In this document: in pieces, positions 23,401 through 37,050 of the stretch | Position numbering within the stretch: the stretch's first letter is position 1 | How the letters are laid out: every line of letters begins with the position of its first letter | Assembly (NCBI GenBank): GCA_004352715.1 | Contig: SCFE01000036.1 | Span: 1,555,632 to 1,619,631, forward strand | Reading direction: 5' to 3' | DNA from: Hofstenia miamia | Lineage: Eukaryota > Xenacoelomorpha > Acoela | Length of the DNA: 64,000 bases | Translations under genes and position numbers: made by a program | Notes under the pieces: generated by a model | What the model was told of the DNA's origin: nothing | The model's input: only the letters and a program-made list of their open reading frames with translations | Database searches by the model: none

Positions 23401-26400
23401 CATTTCATGTACACATACTATTTCGATCACGCTGATTTAATTTCTGCAGTCAATTTTCATCTATCACTCGACTTTCTTGTAAATGTTACATGTATAATAT
23501 ATTTGCCAAATTTACATGCATGTTAATGAGGTTCATTTTGGTTAAATGCTTGTGATGAAAGCATTAGTCAATAATTATAACACATCAAAATAATCCATCC
23601 AGAGAGCAATTTCTTTTAATTGTTATGTGGATATCAGTCTGTTTAATATCCATAAAATCATTTAAAAAGTGTTATTAAAAGTGTCGCGCCTTCTGTAGCC
23701 TAAAGTTTGTTGATAACATCGCAAGTGTTTCACATAAATGAAATCTTATTAACAAGTAATTCTGGCAAATATATATCCCACACATAAGTGCATGTGGCAT
23801 TTACCAATTACATGAAAATGAAATGCAGGCATGAATCGGCGTGGTCAAATATGTATTGGGTATGCAATGGCTTTCATGAATTTTTAGTGTTGACCAGTGT
23901 AATTGAAACAACTTGTTAATTCACAACATAAATGTGCAATATCAATACTAAGTCTTAAATGACAATCCTACCTAAGTACTAAAGTGAATTTAAGGTCCAT
24001 CAATATTGAATGGCAGCTTAATCAATGCATAAATATTTAATGCAGATATTTTAAATACCTTCCTAGGCAGTATGCTCATCGTATATTTATGAAAAAGCCA
24101 TCAAATTGCTGAAACTTTACTATTTGTTATATCAATTCGGTATTGTATTTTGGTAATCCTTGAATTTTTGTTTACTAAAGTTTTTTCCTATCATTATTTT
24201 AGTTCTCATTGGATTCATAAAACATTTCTTTACAATGATTTTTTATTTGTAATGTAATGCATAAAGTTTGTTTGGAATTTTTAAATCGTCTCATTCGCAA
24301 TACCACTTGAGAATTGGATTATTGGTTAATAATATTACCAACTCCAATACCTCAATACAAATACCAATAGGAAAACTATGTTCCCAATACATTTATTTTA
24401 CGGTAGACTATTTTTACGTGTCGAATCTGATTATGCATGAAATTATATTTATTGTAAGTCCCCATTTGACACATATACTTCGCTTTACTTTGAAGATTAT
24501 TAAAATAACTAGTCGATACTTAATCCATTTTAAAATTAATTTCAAGTGTAGATTGTTAGTTTACGAAAAATATGATAACTTAAAAATATTAGGGTGATTG
24601 ACAAAATCATGGTTTATCAAACGCATGCATAAATTTTGTTAGTTTGTGACACTTTGGTCTAACATTTACAGCAAAATGAATTTTAAGTTTCAAATGTAAA
24701 GTATGCTTTTTCCGCTTCTTTTATATATCAATAAAAAAGGTGTTGTCAATTATGGAACATGCTTAATGATAAAGTAATTTTTGAATATCAAGGATGGAAT
24801 TGCGTTTGCGCTCTTTCACTTTAGAATTTATGCTATACGCCATGATGATTTCACTTGGGCTCCTAATTCATTTTGTGATTGAAAAACTGCAGTGTGTTTG
24901 GTAGAGGCCACAGTAGAGAATGCCGCAACCAACCCTGACTACACAAATTACAAAGATAGAAAAGTTCGCTTTGTCTTCATAAACTAGGCAATTTGAAAAA
25001 AATATACGTTAAATTTGTAGTCGAATCAGTTGCAAGAAGTTTTGCGAAATATTCATTGTCATAGTATTTGGGTAAAAAATCTGTGAATGCTAAGAACCTA
25101 ATATGAATAATAAATTATTCTGGAAACCGACTTTGACGACCAAGTTCTTTCTTAAATCTGAAGAACTGTATCTCTCAGTTGTCGCAGAAGTCGGTTAGTT
25201 CGATATTGTTTAAAATGCATCACATATGGCGTTAATAAGTTGCGAACAGTTGCCCAACAGTGATATGAAAAAATTATTTGCTTAAAAATATATCTTCCTA
25301 TTTCGCTCTCGAGTTCCCACTTAACTTGCTCTGATGGGTTTGTCACGTTCTCTGTTCGTCCTCCCAAGAAACATCGTTTTTCATCGTGCTTGTGCTTTTG
25401 CTCCTGACTCACACCCCTCCAACTGGTATTGATTTTTTTCCTGGCTCTCAGGCTTCAAGATATCTCTCTGATGTCTTTCCTCTTTGCTAATCTCTTCTCG
25501 GTTTGCTTACTAATCTATGGGAGCCTACTGCTTCTCCTGTGACTGTCCACGTTGCCGTAAAACTTGATTCTATTCTTTTTAATGTTTTGCATTTACCGTC
25601 CTAATATAGGCTATTGTTATTATTTAATTACTTTCTCACAGCTTCATGCTGGTATCCCTCTCAGCTCTGTGAACTTACTAGTTCAGAGTGAGTCTGAGAG
25701 CTTTCCTCAGGACTCTAGCTGTTCCTGACAATGTTGCCTTCTGCGCTACTTCTCCTCCCCACTTTGGTACTCCCAACTCCTCAAAGTATCTCTTATGCTT
25801 CTTACTCACTGCTCCTAGTGCTCCTACAACTACCGGGACTACTTCGACCTTTAACTTCCACAACCTTTCTATTTCCTCTGCCATCTCCCTGTACTTGTCT
25901 ATTTTCTCTTTCTCCTTGCTTTCTACATTCCTGTCCTTTGGTACTGCTATGTCTATCACTATTCCCAATCTTTTCTTTGTCTACAACTACTATGTCTAAC
26001 CTCCGTGCTTCGATCACCTTTTCGTCTGTATGTTGAAGTCCCACAGTATCTTAACCTTCTCATTCTCTGTGTGGGTTATTGTCATACCACTTGTCTCCAG
26101 CTTCTAACCCATGCTGCTTGCTCAAGCTCCAATTTTCCCACGGGGAGAATTATTTTTCGGCATTATTTAGCTATTTTTGGCGCCGAATTTAACATTACCT
26201 AGCTTTTTATTTGTTTGCCATTTGTACATATTGCACATAATATTTCCAACAATGCAAAAATCTTTTATACGATTGTACAACTACAAACCAAACTACATCT
26301 AATTCAAATAAACTCTATAAAAAACACAAATACACAACACTTAAAAAACAGTAATATATATATAAATAAAAATTTAAAAATCCCAAATCTCATTTCGCCA

Positions 26401-29400
26401 TTTGTTTAGACTCTTAGATGTTCTTAATTTATATTGTTTAGCTAACAAGTTTTCCTTCAGTAGCTTCTTGAATGTTCCTAGAGATTTGCAGTTTATAATA
26501 TTTTTGTTTAGAATTTATCATTGGTTTTCGGCATTCTGATAAAACAAAAATATTTCAAAATCAAATTTTGAAAAATTATAACTTCACANAGCTTCTAACC
26601 CATGCTGCTTGCTCAAGCTCCAATTTTCCCACGGGGAGAATTATTTTTCGGCATTATTTAGCTATTTTTGGCGCCGAATTTAACATTACCTAGCTTTTTA
26701 TTTGTTTGCCATTTGTACATATTGCACATAATATTTCCAACAATGCAAAAATCTTTTATACGATTGTACAACTACAAACCAAACTACATCTAATTCAAAT
26801 AAACTCTATAAAAAACACAAATACACAACACTTAAAAAACAGTAATATATATATAAATAAAAATTTAAAAATCCCAAATCTCATTTCGCCATTTGTTTAG
26901 ACTCTTAGATGTTCTTAATTTATATTGTTTAGCTAACAAGTTTTCCTTCAGTAGCTTCTTGAATGTTCCTAGAGATTTGCAGTTTATAATATTTTTGTTT
27001 AGAATTTCTGTATTTATCATTGGTTTTCGGCATTCTGATAAAACAAAAATATTTCAAAATCAAATTTTGAAAAATTATAACTTCACATGTTTTCTATTAT
27101 ATTTAATGAAAAGCAGTTTGTTCACTGTTCCTCGAGCATATTGTGTCGATCATTGAGTTGAGAATTGAAATGAACCTCTCCATTTTAACTTGAGTTCGTG
27201 AGTTCTGCTATCTGCGTCTACGAATACCTTCTCATTGGCATCATGGAAAACATTTTGGTTTAAGTGGTATGCTATTTTGAGTGGGCGAGCCACACACCTG
27301 AAGTCTTTGACTCTCCTGTAAAAGTTGCTTATCCATTCAATACACCTATCAAACATTCTACCTACACTGCTGTAGAGGCTGTTGTTGTCACTGTCTTCGC
27401 TAGAGCGGAAGTTATGGAAATGAACCTCTCCGCATCCACAGATGTGCACCTAGCGAAGCTATAAATTCCTCCAGCCACAATTCGCAGTCCGTCGTTCTTA
27501 ACGACTTTGGAGTTTTTCCAAACTGATCGAAGCTAAAAGATTGTCAGTATTCGAAAAGTCATGTAGTTTCTCACAAAGAGAGTTCATAGCATGGACTATT
27601 TTCTCGCACTTTGATTTATCACGCTTGTCTGCGACATTCTGAAGATATTCCTTAAGCTGTCTCCAGTTATCGTTAATAAAACACACAGCATCGATCCACT
27701 GGTACAATGAATTTGAGACTTGTATTAGCGTTTAAGTCATGTGCTCTTCTTGGCAATTTGTGGAAGTATTTGGTGAAAAGTTTTAGAACCTTTTTTGTGT
27801 GTGGACTGCCATCGGTGATAGTTGCTAGGACTCTCGCTCGCATGTGTGAGAAACATGTGACATGTTTCATTTCAGGGAACATTACTGACAAGTTCCTACC
27901 AGCTTATACACAATATCCCACTCCGTCAGTTAGGAATAACGGGAATTTCGAAAAAATCCTCTAACAAATTCAATGACGTGAGTATCTTCATCAGCTTTTG
28001 CTGCACGGTTGTAACATCTAGTGCTTTGCAACCTTTAGACAACTCAATGAGGTATGGTTCATGTGCCTTTTCCGAATCTAGTTTTCCAATGAGAAATACA
28101 TAGTATTCCTCACCATTATAAGCAGCCTCATCGAAAATAATGTAGTATGCCTGGAGATCGTTCACAATTTCACATAGCTTTTTCTGTTTCTCTGCATAGG
28201 CTACACGTGCATAATTGGACGATAAGTTACTAACTTCCAATACTCCTTTCAGCTTCTTGTAAAGCAGTTAACGGAAGTCGAGCATCATCCATACATCTGT
28301 TAGTCATAGAATGTAGTCATCTTCTTCCTGGTTTCGGCTTCTGCAATAGCACATTCCTGCAGTGGCCAACACTTTTCAAATGGTCGTTAATATGATTTGT
28401 CTTATGACATGTGAACGATTTGGACCACATGCCACAGAAAACTTAAGTTCATTCTCGTCTGGGCTCAGAACGGATAGGAACTTGTGTTTCGTAACTTAGT
28501 CTCTGAGTGTAATACAACTCGTTTGATTCTTTGGCATGATATCTGAAACATGTATACGTAATAAACACAAAACAACGAGTAACACACACAATGACGGAAG
28601 CAATGAAACTGAATCAAAGCACACGTAGTGGATGCTGTTTGCCTGTTTTCCCTTTGATTAGTTTAAACCACGAGTGGCGAGAAAAGCAAACATTGTTAAT
28701 ATAATGTATTGTTAATTCAATCATATATTTTGCGATTTTTAATGTAACATAATTGTCCGTTTTTCGCCATCAAAACCCCTGTTTTCGGCATTTTTCGGCA
28801 ATGCCAAAAATAAATTTTTCCCATCTTGTCATGCCTGAACTTATTCTCATCGATTAAAATACAAACTTACTACCAAATTCAAATTTATATGTTATCAATA
28901 TTATTTAAATTCAAACTTGGTCAACCCGCAATTTCGTTTTTAAGACAATCTATTAAATTAAATGAACGTTCTCAAAAAAATTTTATGTTTAGATAAACCT
29001 TATAATAGCTTTCACCATACTAAGATATGGAATAACTTAGATCACGAAATTTAAATCGAAAAAAAATAAGAAATTTCGGAAAGAATTACGGAACATTCCT
29101 CTTTAATAGACAATTCATTATGAACGACAATAACACTACACTCATTCAAACGTTTTGTATAGCACTAAAAAGCCACATACGCAATAAATTTGCTTTGACC
29201 CTTGTTCTACTCATTATAATGATTTTCTAGGCATCACAGGTTCCTAGATTTGAATAAATTGATGGTTACACGTAGTTTAGGAATAAGCTAAATTTCTAGG
29301 TTATTAATTCTAATTTTAAGTATGTGTCACAAAAATATCTTAGTATGTTTATATATACTCTATGTATGTATGTATGTATATGAAGCATACTGAAAAAACA

Positions 29401-32400
29401 TTTGCAACTACTACTTAGATGGAATGAAGAAAATTTTGAATGATGAAACTAAGTTTAAGAAAAAAGTTGAAGATAGAAAATGCACCAAGAATTTCTACAT
29501 TCTAGAGGAAGAAAATTTCAACAACCAACTCTTACGCTTGAAACATGAAAGTAGTATTTCAGAGAGCATGTATAAAAATATGAAAAGCATTGGTTGCACA
29601 CCTGCAAGAATGTATCGTATAGCCAAAATCCACAAAAATTTAGAAAAACTCAAACAACCTATTTTTCAAAAATATATACGAACAAAATGCTAAAAAGGTA
29701 AACATTTGCTATCCAAATTTTGCATGTTTGTTTTTGGATTGACAAAGATATTTAAATTCCGTTTTAATTCGTTTACGTTTAGATACTTTCCAATAGTAAT
29801 TTGGAAGAAGATCGTCATCTTCTAAGGTGTTTGTTGTCTTATATTGATTTTACGACAGAGAAAACAATTAAAGACAGTCTTCAAGTATGCTTATAATTTG
29901 GTTTTTTTGTATTTTTGTGTATTTAGGTTCAATTCCTTGGTCAGAATATCTCACGCTTTATTAGTAAATCGAATTTCAGTTCCATTCTTTGTTTTGCTTT
30001 AGAAAATCCTTTTCATTTTCAAAAAGTATGTTACATATTTTTGAATTTCATTAACATTATTTAGGGTTTACGGCCATCAGCACATTTTTTAAATCAACTT
30101 TGTAAAGTTCTCAAGCTTAACAAACTTCAAGAGGTCGAGTTTGGCATCGCTTTTTTGGAATCCACAAATCAGGAACTTGTTGTTTGTGCTACACATTTTC
30201 TCAAACATAAACTTCCAGATTTTATTCGTTCATACACTGAAACTGATTTCCAACAGTCTGAATCAAATTTTTCTGAGAGTTCTGTTGCTTATCTTTTAGA
30301 AATATTGAGGGTGTTGAGTGTTCCTAAAATCGGGATTCCCATTGAGCTGAAACAATCATTTGTCACTGCTTTAAAAACAGGTTTGTTGCTGGCTATTAAT
30401 TTTTTGTAACTTAATTAGTTGTATTATAACTAAATTTTAGACTTTCCTAAAGCTCGTGTTCCTGTTGTCCTTGCGCCTTTTCTTTACAACCTTGAATCTG
30501 CCTCTATGGATAGAATCATTTCCGATGGTTTATCTATGCCAAAAGCAATCGTATGTTCTTTTTTAATATAAATAATATTTTTCTTGATTTAGCCAGATGA
30601 ATCGTTATGTGATGTTATGCTTGAATTGGGTTATAATTGCTGCTCAAATAGTGATGAGTGTCGACGCGTTCTTACAGAATATGGTATCGCCAATTTGAGT
30701 TCACAAAATGTTGCTAAAGTAATTTCTATGATGGCACGAACGCATGCTAATCTTTCGTCTGATTGCTCTCTCCTGGTATATATTTTTGAAAAATATAATT
30801 TATAAAATTCAATTCCAATTTCGCTCTCATTAAAAAAACTGTAATTAGACAATAAATACTCTTTGGGCTCATCATGAATCAAAAGATGGGGTTTCCTCTA
30901 CCTGGGATTATGAAGTATTTATAAAGACAGTTCAAGAACTTTGTCCATCTCTAAATTGGCAACAGGTCGTTTATGACTTGGATCACCCTAATTTCATTAT
31001 TCAAGATGTCCAGGGCCTCAAACTTATAGTTAATTGTGTAAATACGGCATTAAAAGATAAATTTCCAATTGATTGCTTATACCGACGGTGGAAGAATACC
31101 AAAGGACAGGTAAATACATGTTGAATTAAAAAAAAATACTGTATATTTTTAGTTAAGTTGGTTAGAGCAAGCCTTAAGAAATAGTGATGTTTTCTGTTTA
31201 ACGGATTATCCTTGTACATTAGCACAGCTTTCTGAAACTGAAAATTTTAAAGGAGATGCCTATACTAAAAAACCTATTGCAATTTGGTATGTGGCTTACT
31301 TTGTTTAGCAATTTGCTTATTTTGTAAATGTGTTTAACTACAAAATGGTTTTAGGAGAAATCTTGAACTACTTCAAACTCTTTTATACTTAGCAGAGAAC
31401 TGTTTTTATGAACAAGTCCGTTATCTTTTCCAGTTTCCAGTGAAGCAGTATCCAGATGTACTTCTAGTTTCACTACTTCAGGTAAATATATTTTCTCACT
31501 ATATGAATGTAATAGAATTCATTTAGACTGATAGCAGTTATTCACCTTTGAAATGCGAAATAATATCAAACATTCTTCCACTTTTCATTGACAAGTTTCC
31601 TAACTCATTAAATATCCTCAAATTCGTATGGTCTAAAGATGTAAGTTCTTATACCTCGTAATGCATGTTACAGTATATGCTATCCCACATGTTTTCTTTA
31701 TAATACCTAATGGATTAGGTTAAGCGCTTGTTACGTTATTTGCTATTAGTATTAACATTTCATTGCTGCAACTAAACACTTGTCAGAGTCAAAGAAACGT
31801 TTTGTCAACTGTATTTCTGCTTTTCTATCTTTAACAGTTTTATTCTCTACTTGTTATCATCCGTTTCTTTTCTATTAGTGTTTAAGATTTGCTTCAAATC
31901 AACACTTTTTAATATAAATATATAAATCAATTTTAGCATTTATTCAAATCTATATTCTGCCTTCTTACTGAAATCGTTGAATTCGCTGTTCCATACAATT
32001 AATGCATCCTTTGTTCAATGCATCCTAGTTCAATAGAATGATCATACAATTTACTAGTTGCGCTTTTTTATTCAATCTGTAAAGAATAATTAGAATTTTA
32101 TAATAAAAATTTGCCGCTTTCAAACATTTTTGTAAAATACAGTGATTAAATAAAATTTCGTCTTCTTTGGTTGTCTTTGTCAATTTATAATTTAGAATAT
32201 TTCAAAATCACTGTTCATCAGCGCCTTAACCCAGTATTATATGAGCGGCGATAGTTCCGATCACCATAGGCTATCGCGAATGACAGAACTCATAGCGGAG
32301 CTAAATGCTATATTCCCAACTTTAATGCAAGCCAAGCCACCCGCTTTTGCTATTGATCTTGCAGTAATGGTTGCCTTTAAAGACTACCTTAATTGGGAGA

Positions 32401-35400
32401 AGTGGCTCAATGATAAAATTAACGCCGATGGTGTATGTCATTTGCATATTTTTTTAATATATGTTGTTTGTATTAGTTAGTTTATGTTAGAAATAAAGTA
32501 TATTATAATTGAATAAACAATTTTCTTATATATGATGTCCTTTTTTGGATATGAAGCATTTGATACTTACCAAATCAAATATTTTTAAAACTTTTTTCAA
32601 TGCAAATATCAAAATTCTAGTTTTCCTCATAATACCAAATTTCCAATGATTTCTTATGTAAGCATTAGTATGATGTCAGAAAGGTAGAAATTGTTATAAT
32701 TGTAAACCTCTAAATCATACCATTGTCAAGTGGCACTTCATTTTAACGAATATGTTGCAATTATTATGACATGATTGCGAAATAATATTCTTGATGTGTG
32801 AGCACACAATATTTCATGTTCACTCTAGTTCACACCATCAAACGATTGCGACAAGTCTGTATAAATTGAGTGTCATTTGTCAACCGCATCGCATCCAGGT
32901 TATATTTAGTTATCTATGACTATTAAAATACTTTTTAACAAAAAAACAGTAGTAGGCAGTGACGGGTCTTTCACATTAATATGTTCGTATTTGCTAATTC
33001 AATTTTTTTAAATTATATGAATGTACATGTTTTCCGTGATTTTTGAATTAGTTATCGTTTAAGATCAAGGGTTGAAATTTGCTTCCTTTATTGTCTGCAA
33101 AAGTTAATGCATCAACCTATGTGTATAAAATTAAGTGTTAATTTTGATTCAAGTAACATTTGACAACTTTCGCCTGTTAATCGTTTGTCCAAAATTCGAA
33201 TTTGCGAATTTCGTTGTTTGATGTTACTATTCCAATCTGAATGTGCTCTTGCAAGGACAAGCCGCAATTGTTCTGCTAAAACTACAAGCAGGTTTGTCTA
33301 ACTTGCTCAATCATTTCTGAATGATCTTTGATCAAACATAAGATGATTCTAAGAGTTCCATTAATTCCTCATTATTTGCATCTCACCAAACGAAATTTTA
33401 CAATACACGGGACTGCTCGCAATGGAAAACAGGTGCAAATTTCGAACGCAAGTCTATTGTATAATCAAATTGGTATTGTTTTGAAAATACCTGAGTTGCG
33501 ATTATTCTACTTCATGATATCATTTTCTTAAATGCTAAATCATTGTACAGCATTCTCATTTCTTGCAAAAAATTACTTGTTCTTGTATCATGCGCTTTCA
33601 ATAACGCAACGATGAGAACTACAGATCGCTGTTGATTAACATTTATTTCTCAAGACGTACGTATGCAATGATCTCCCTTAATACGAATTTAATCAAATGT
33701 CACTGTATACAAAGATTAGTTTATTCATCCTCATAGCATTTGGAAGAGTTCAAAAATCAGACAACATGTATAAAACGCTTAGTAAATCAATTTCACGATA
33801 CGTTGACACTGTCATATTGGCTTTTTGGAGACCTACCAAGTAGTTTCCTAATCTCATAGAAAATCACTACTTGGTGTTATTAATTGCGTCGAACAAACTA
33901 TTCTGTACTAGTTTATCTTTGAAGCTTTAGAATTACTAAATATTATGTGTTTATGCGTTTTATTTTAGGAAAATTTTATTGTTGAACTGATAAAATACTT
34001 TTTAAATAAACATCAGTTTCTTACACAACGTTCTTTTGAAACTTTCACATTCCGAGAAAAATTTATTGTCTCTGCATTGGACATCACATTTTCGGTTCTG
34101 CAGCAAATTTCTGCGTATGTACATTTTCCAATTATTTGTATATTGTGTAATTAGAGATGTATGTATGTATTAAATTCTATACATAACGCCTATTTTTTGT
34201 CCAAAAAATAGTTTTACTTGTAATATCCATATAAATGATGTTTCTTAGAGGTGTAATATAACTATGAGTATAGAGTACAAGACTTGATTTAGTTATACAT
34301 TATTTTGTAGCAAGAAATGTGAAATATTCATTGACTCGTTCCTTTTTACTTATAACACGGATTCTTGCAAATGATCACAAACAAAAGCTGAAACTGTCAA
34401 ATATTAAAACGGAATATTTTAACTAAATTTGTAAAATATAAGACTGCTATTTGAAATTATTCCTAAGCTGTCATTAAATAACACGCGTTTTGATAATGGT
34501 ATAACCACTAGGAACCGGAAAAATAGTTAGTAAAAATAGTCACTATATAGTTTTGAAAACGTCTAAAATAGTTAAATTAGTTGCTATAAGAAAATGACTT
34601 TTTTAGTTGTAAAATGGCTCTATGAGTCGTTAAGAAGTCAAAAAGAAACATCAAATAAACATTCTGATGCATCATATTTACAACTTCAAATATAAAAGGA
34701 ACAATGTACAAACACTCCATCTGTCTTCAAAACGACATAAATAAGCATTTTTATACAGTTTTTTTGCAACTATATTGCTCCATTAAAATATTTTTTAAAA
34801 ATTTGGACGATGATGTATATCTTCGGCATATATTTTGTATATACATGTCGTCAACTATTAAAGTTGCCGAAAAGTGCTGAAATAGTTAAAATAATTAAAA
34901 ATATTTGTTGTAAAATGAAAATAATAATCTTAAAAACCAGATATTCTTGCATTTATAGACTTTTAGCTTTGGTCAAAAAAACTTTATTTTTCAATTCATA
35001 ATAATCACTACTAATTTAGTTTATTGATTTATAAGATGAAAAGTCAGTTATTTTCTTAGCTTCTGCTCGTTTTTTAGAAATGTTTGATTTGAGAATCCCT
35101 GCGTTTATTGTTCATGTATGATTATATTGCAATTATTTTCTTTCTTATTAAATTTATACACATGAGCATTTACATCTCAATGTCCTATATATTGTCTTTA
35201 GACGATTACCATACGAAATTATCGAAAATATTAAAACGCTGTTCTCCATTGCGAGGCCATTAATTCAAAAGTTTAAGTTGGAATTCAATGAAGGAGGAAG
35301 GGTAAGACTTTAGCCGACAAAATGTATTGTACTTAACTGAATTATAGGTAGATGAACCCAGTCCTACACAATTATTTCACGTTGGATCAACTGGATTGGG

Positions 35401-37012
35401 TGTGTCTCCATTGAGTGGTTCCTCTTCATTCAATGCTGTGGTAGGTCCAGCTCCGTCGGCAATTGAATCAAATAGCTTCATGCGTTCTGAGAGTGAGTCT
35501 CCATATGGGGTTGTTCCACCTGGAGTAGAAGTCAAGAAACAGGAAACTGTTCTTCCTGGTTAGTCATCGAATTCTTTAGTATAGAAAATCAAACAGGAAT
35601 TGCTGGAATACTAATTATTATAACTATCGCGTGAAAAGAATGCAAAAATGTTTTGGTTGGCACTTTTTGCTGTGGCTAGCATTCCTGATATTTCGTTTAA
35701 ATCATTAATTTCTGCAAGTAATAAATCTTTTTTATTGACGAACATTCATTATGTCGTTTTTAATTATTGTTTTCTTTTCATTAGGTAATGTCGATATGTT
35801 GCAGCGCAAATTTTCGAAAGAAGTCGAAGATGAAGCAAATGCCTATTTTGTCAAAATTTACAACCAGCAAAATTCCTTGCTGTCACAGCAACATGGGAAT
35901 CAGTTAATGTCTATTGACGAAGTACTGGAAATTCTAAAAAAATTCAAAGTTTCTGGAAATCAAAGAGAAATGGTAGTGTATTAAATTTCGGTCAAATATT
36001 TAGTATAAAACCGCCAATACGTAATTAAGCTTGCCAGCATCTCTTGATAGAATTGAACTATTGAGAAAAAATCAAGCACAAAATTAAGTATTTTTAACTT
36101 TGTTCTAAAACAGTTAAACGATATTAATTACCATTTTATAAAATTTCAATTGCTAAATATACCATTTTAAAAGAATATTCATGCAATTCGTTTTGTTGAA
36201 TATTTAAACATAGCGGCTTCAAATATCAAATTCGTGTCTTATTTATGCAAGTGTTTTTGCAAAATTTGCAAAATATTTGATGTGTTCCTTTTAAATTTAC
36301 AGTAATAATTGCATATGATCTCGAATTCGTTTCTTCAGAATTTATTATTTTATACAAAAAAAATTTTCTAATAATATTTTGCATTTACCGCGGTTTGTCT
36401 TATTTATTATTTTGAAGGTAGTAAGACTCTGTATGCTAAGATAATAAGCAATATTTTATCTAATAAACAGTTCAGAAATTAAAAGAAATGCTTTATAGTC
36501 GATTTCAGACTTCTTTTTTTAATTATAAATCTTCTCATCAATCTTTGTTCCAAAATCGATTTTTATAAAAATTCTATATTTCAAATTACTATTTTATGAA
36601 ATATCTCTACCCATTTATTTCTAGTTGTCCTATCAATTTAGGACGTTTTCACGTGTGTGATCAGAAATTTGTTAGAAGAATATCGTTTCTTTCATCAGTA
36701 CCCTGAAAAGGAATTGGATGTCACTGCCACATTTTTCGGGGGTGTTATTGCTGAAGGACTTGTTTCATTTTATCCACTTGGGCTTGCATTGCGTTATGTT
36801 ATGGACGCCTTAAAAAAGAGAGTGGGAAACAAAATGTATAAATTCGGAATTACTGCTTTGGATAGATTCAAGAGTAATTTAGCCGATTATCCAGACTACT
36901 GTGCACGTTTGGCTATGCTAGAAAATTTTAAAAGCTTTCCTCCTGACATTGTACAGGTACGTTGATTATGCAGTTTTGAATTTTAATTTAATTCATTTTT
37001 AAATATACCAAA

Positions 37013-37050
<38 letters not shown>

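Noticed and set aside
24268-24597. 109-codon open frame in intron 1
   Set aside because: AT-driven composition rich in Ile, Tyr, Asn and Phe; no motif and no splice logic.
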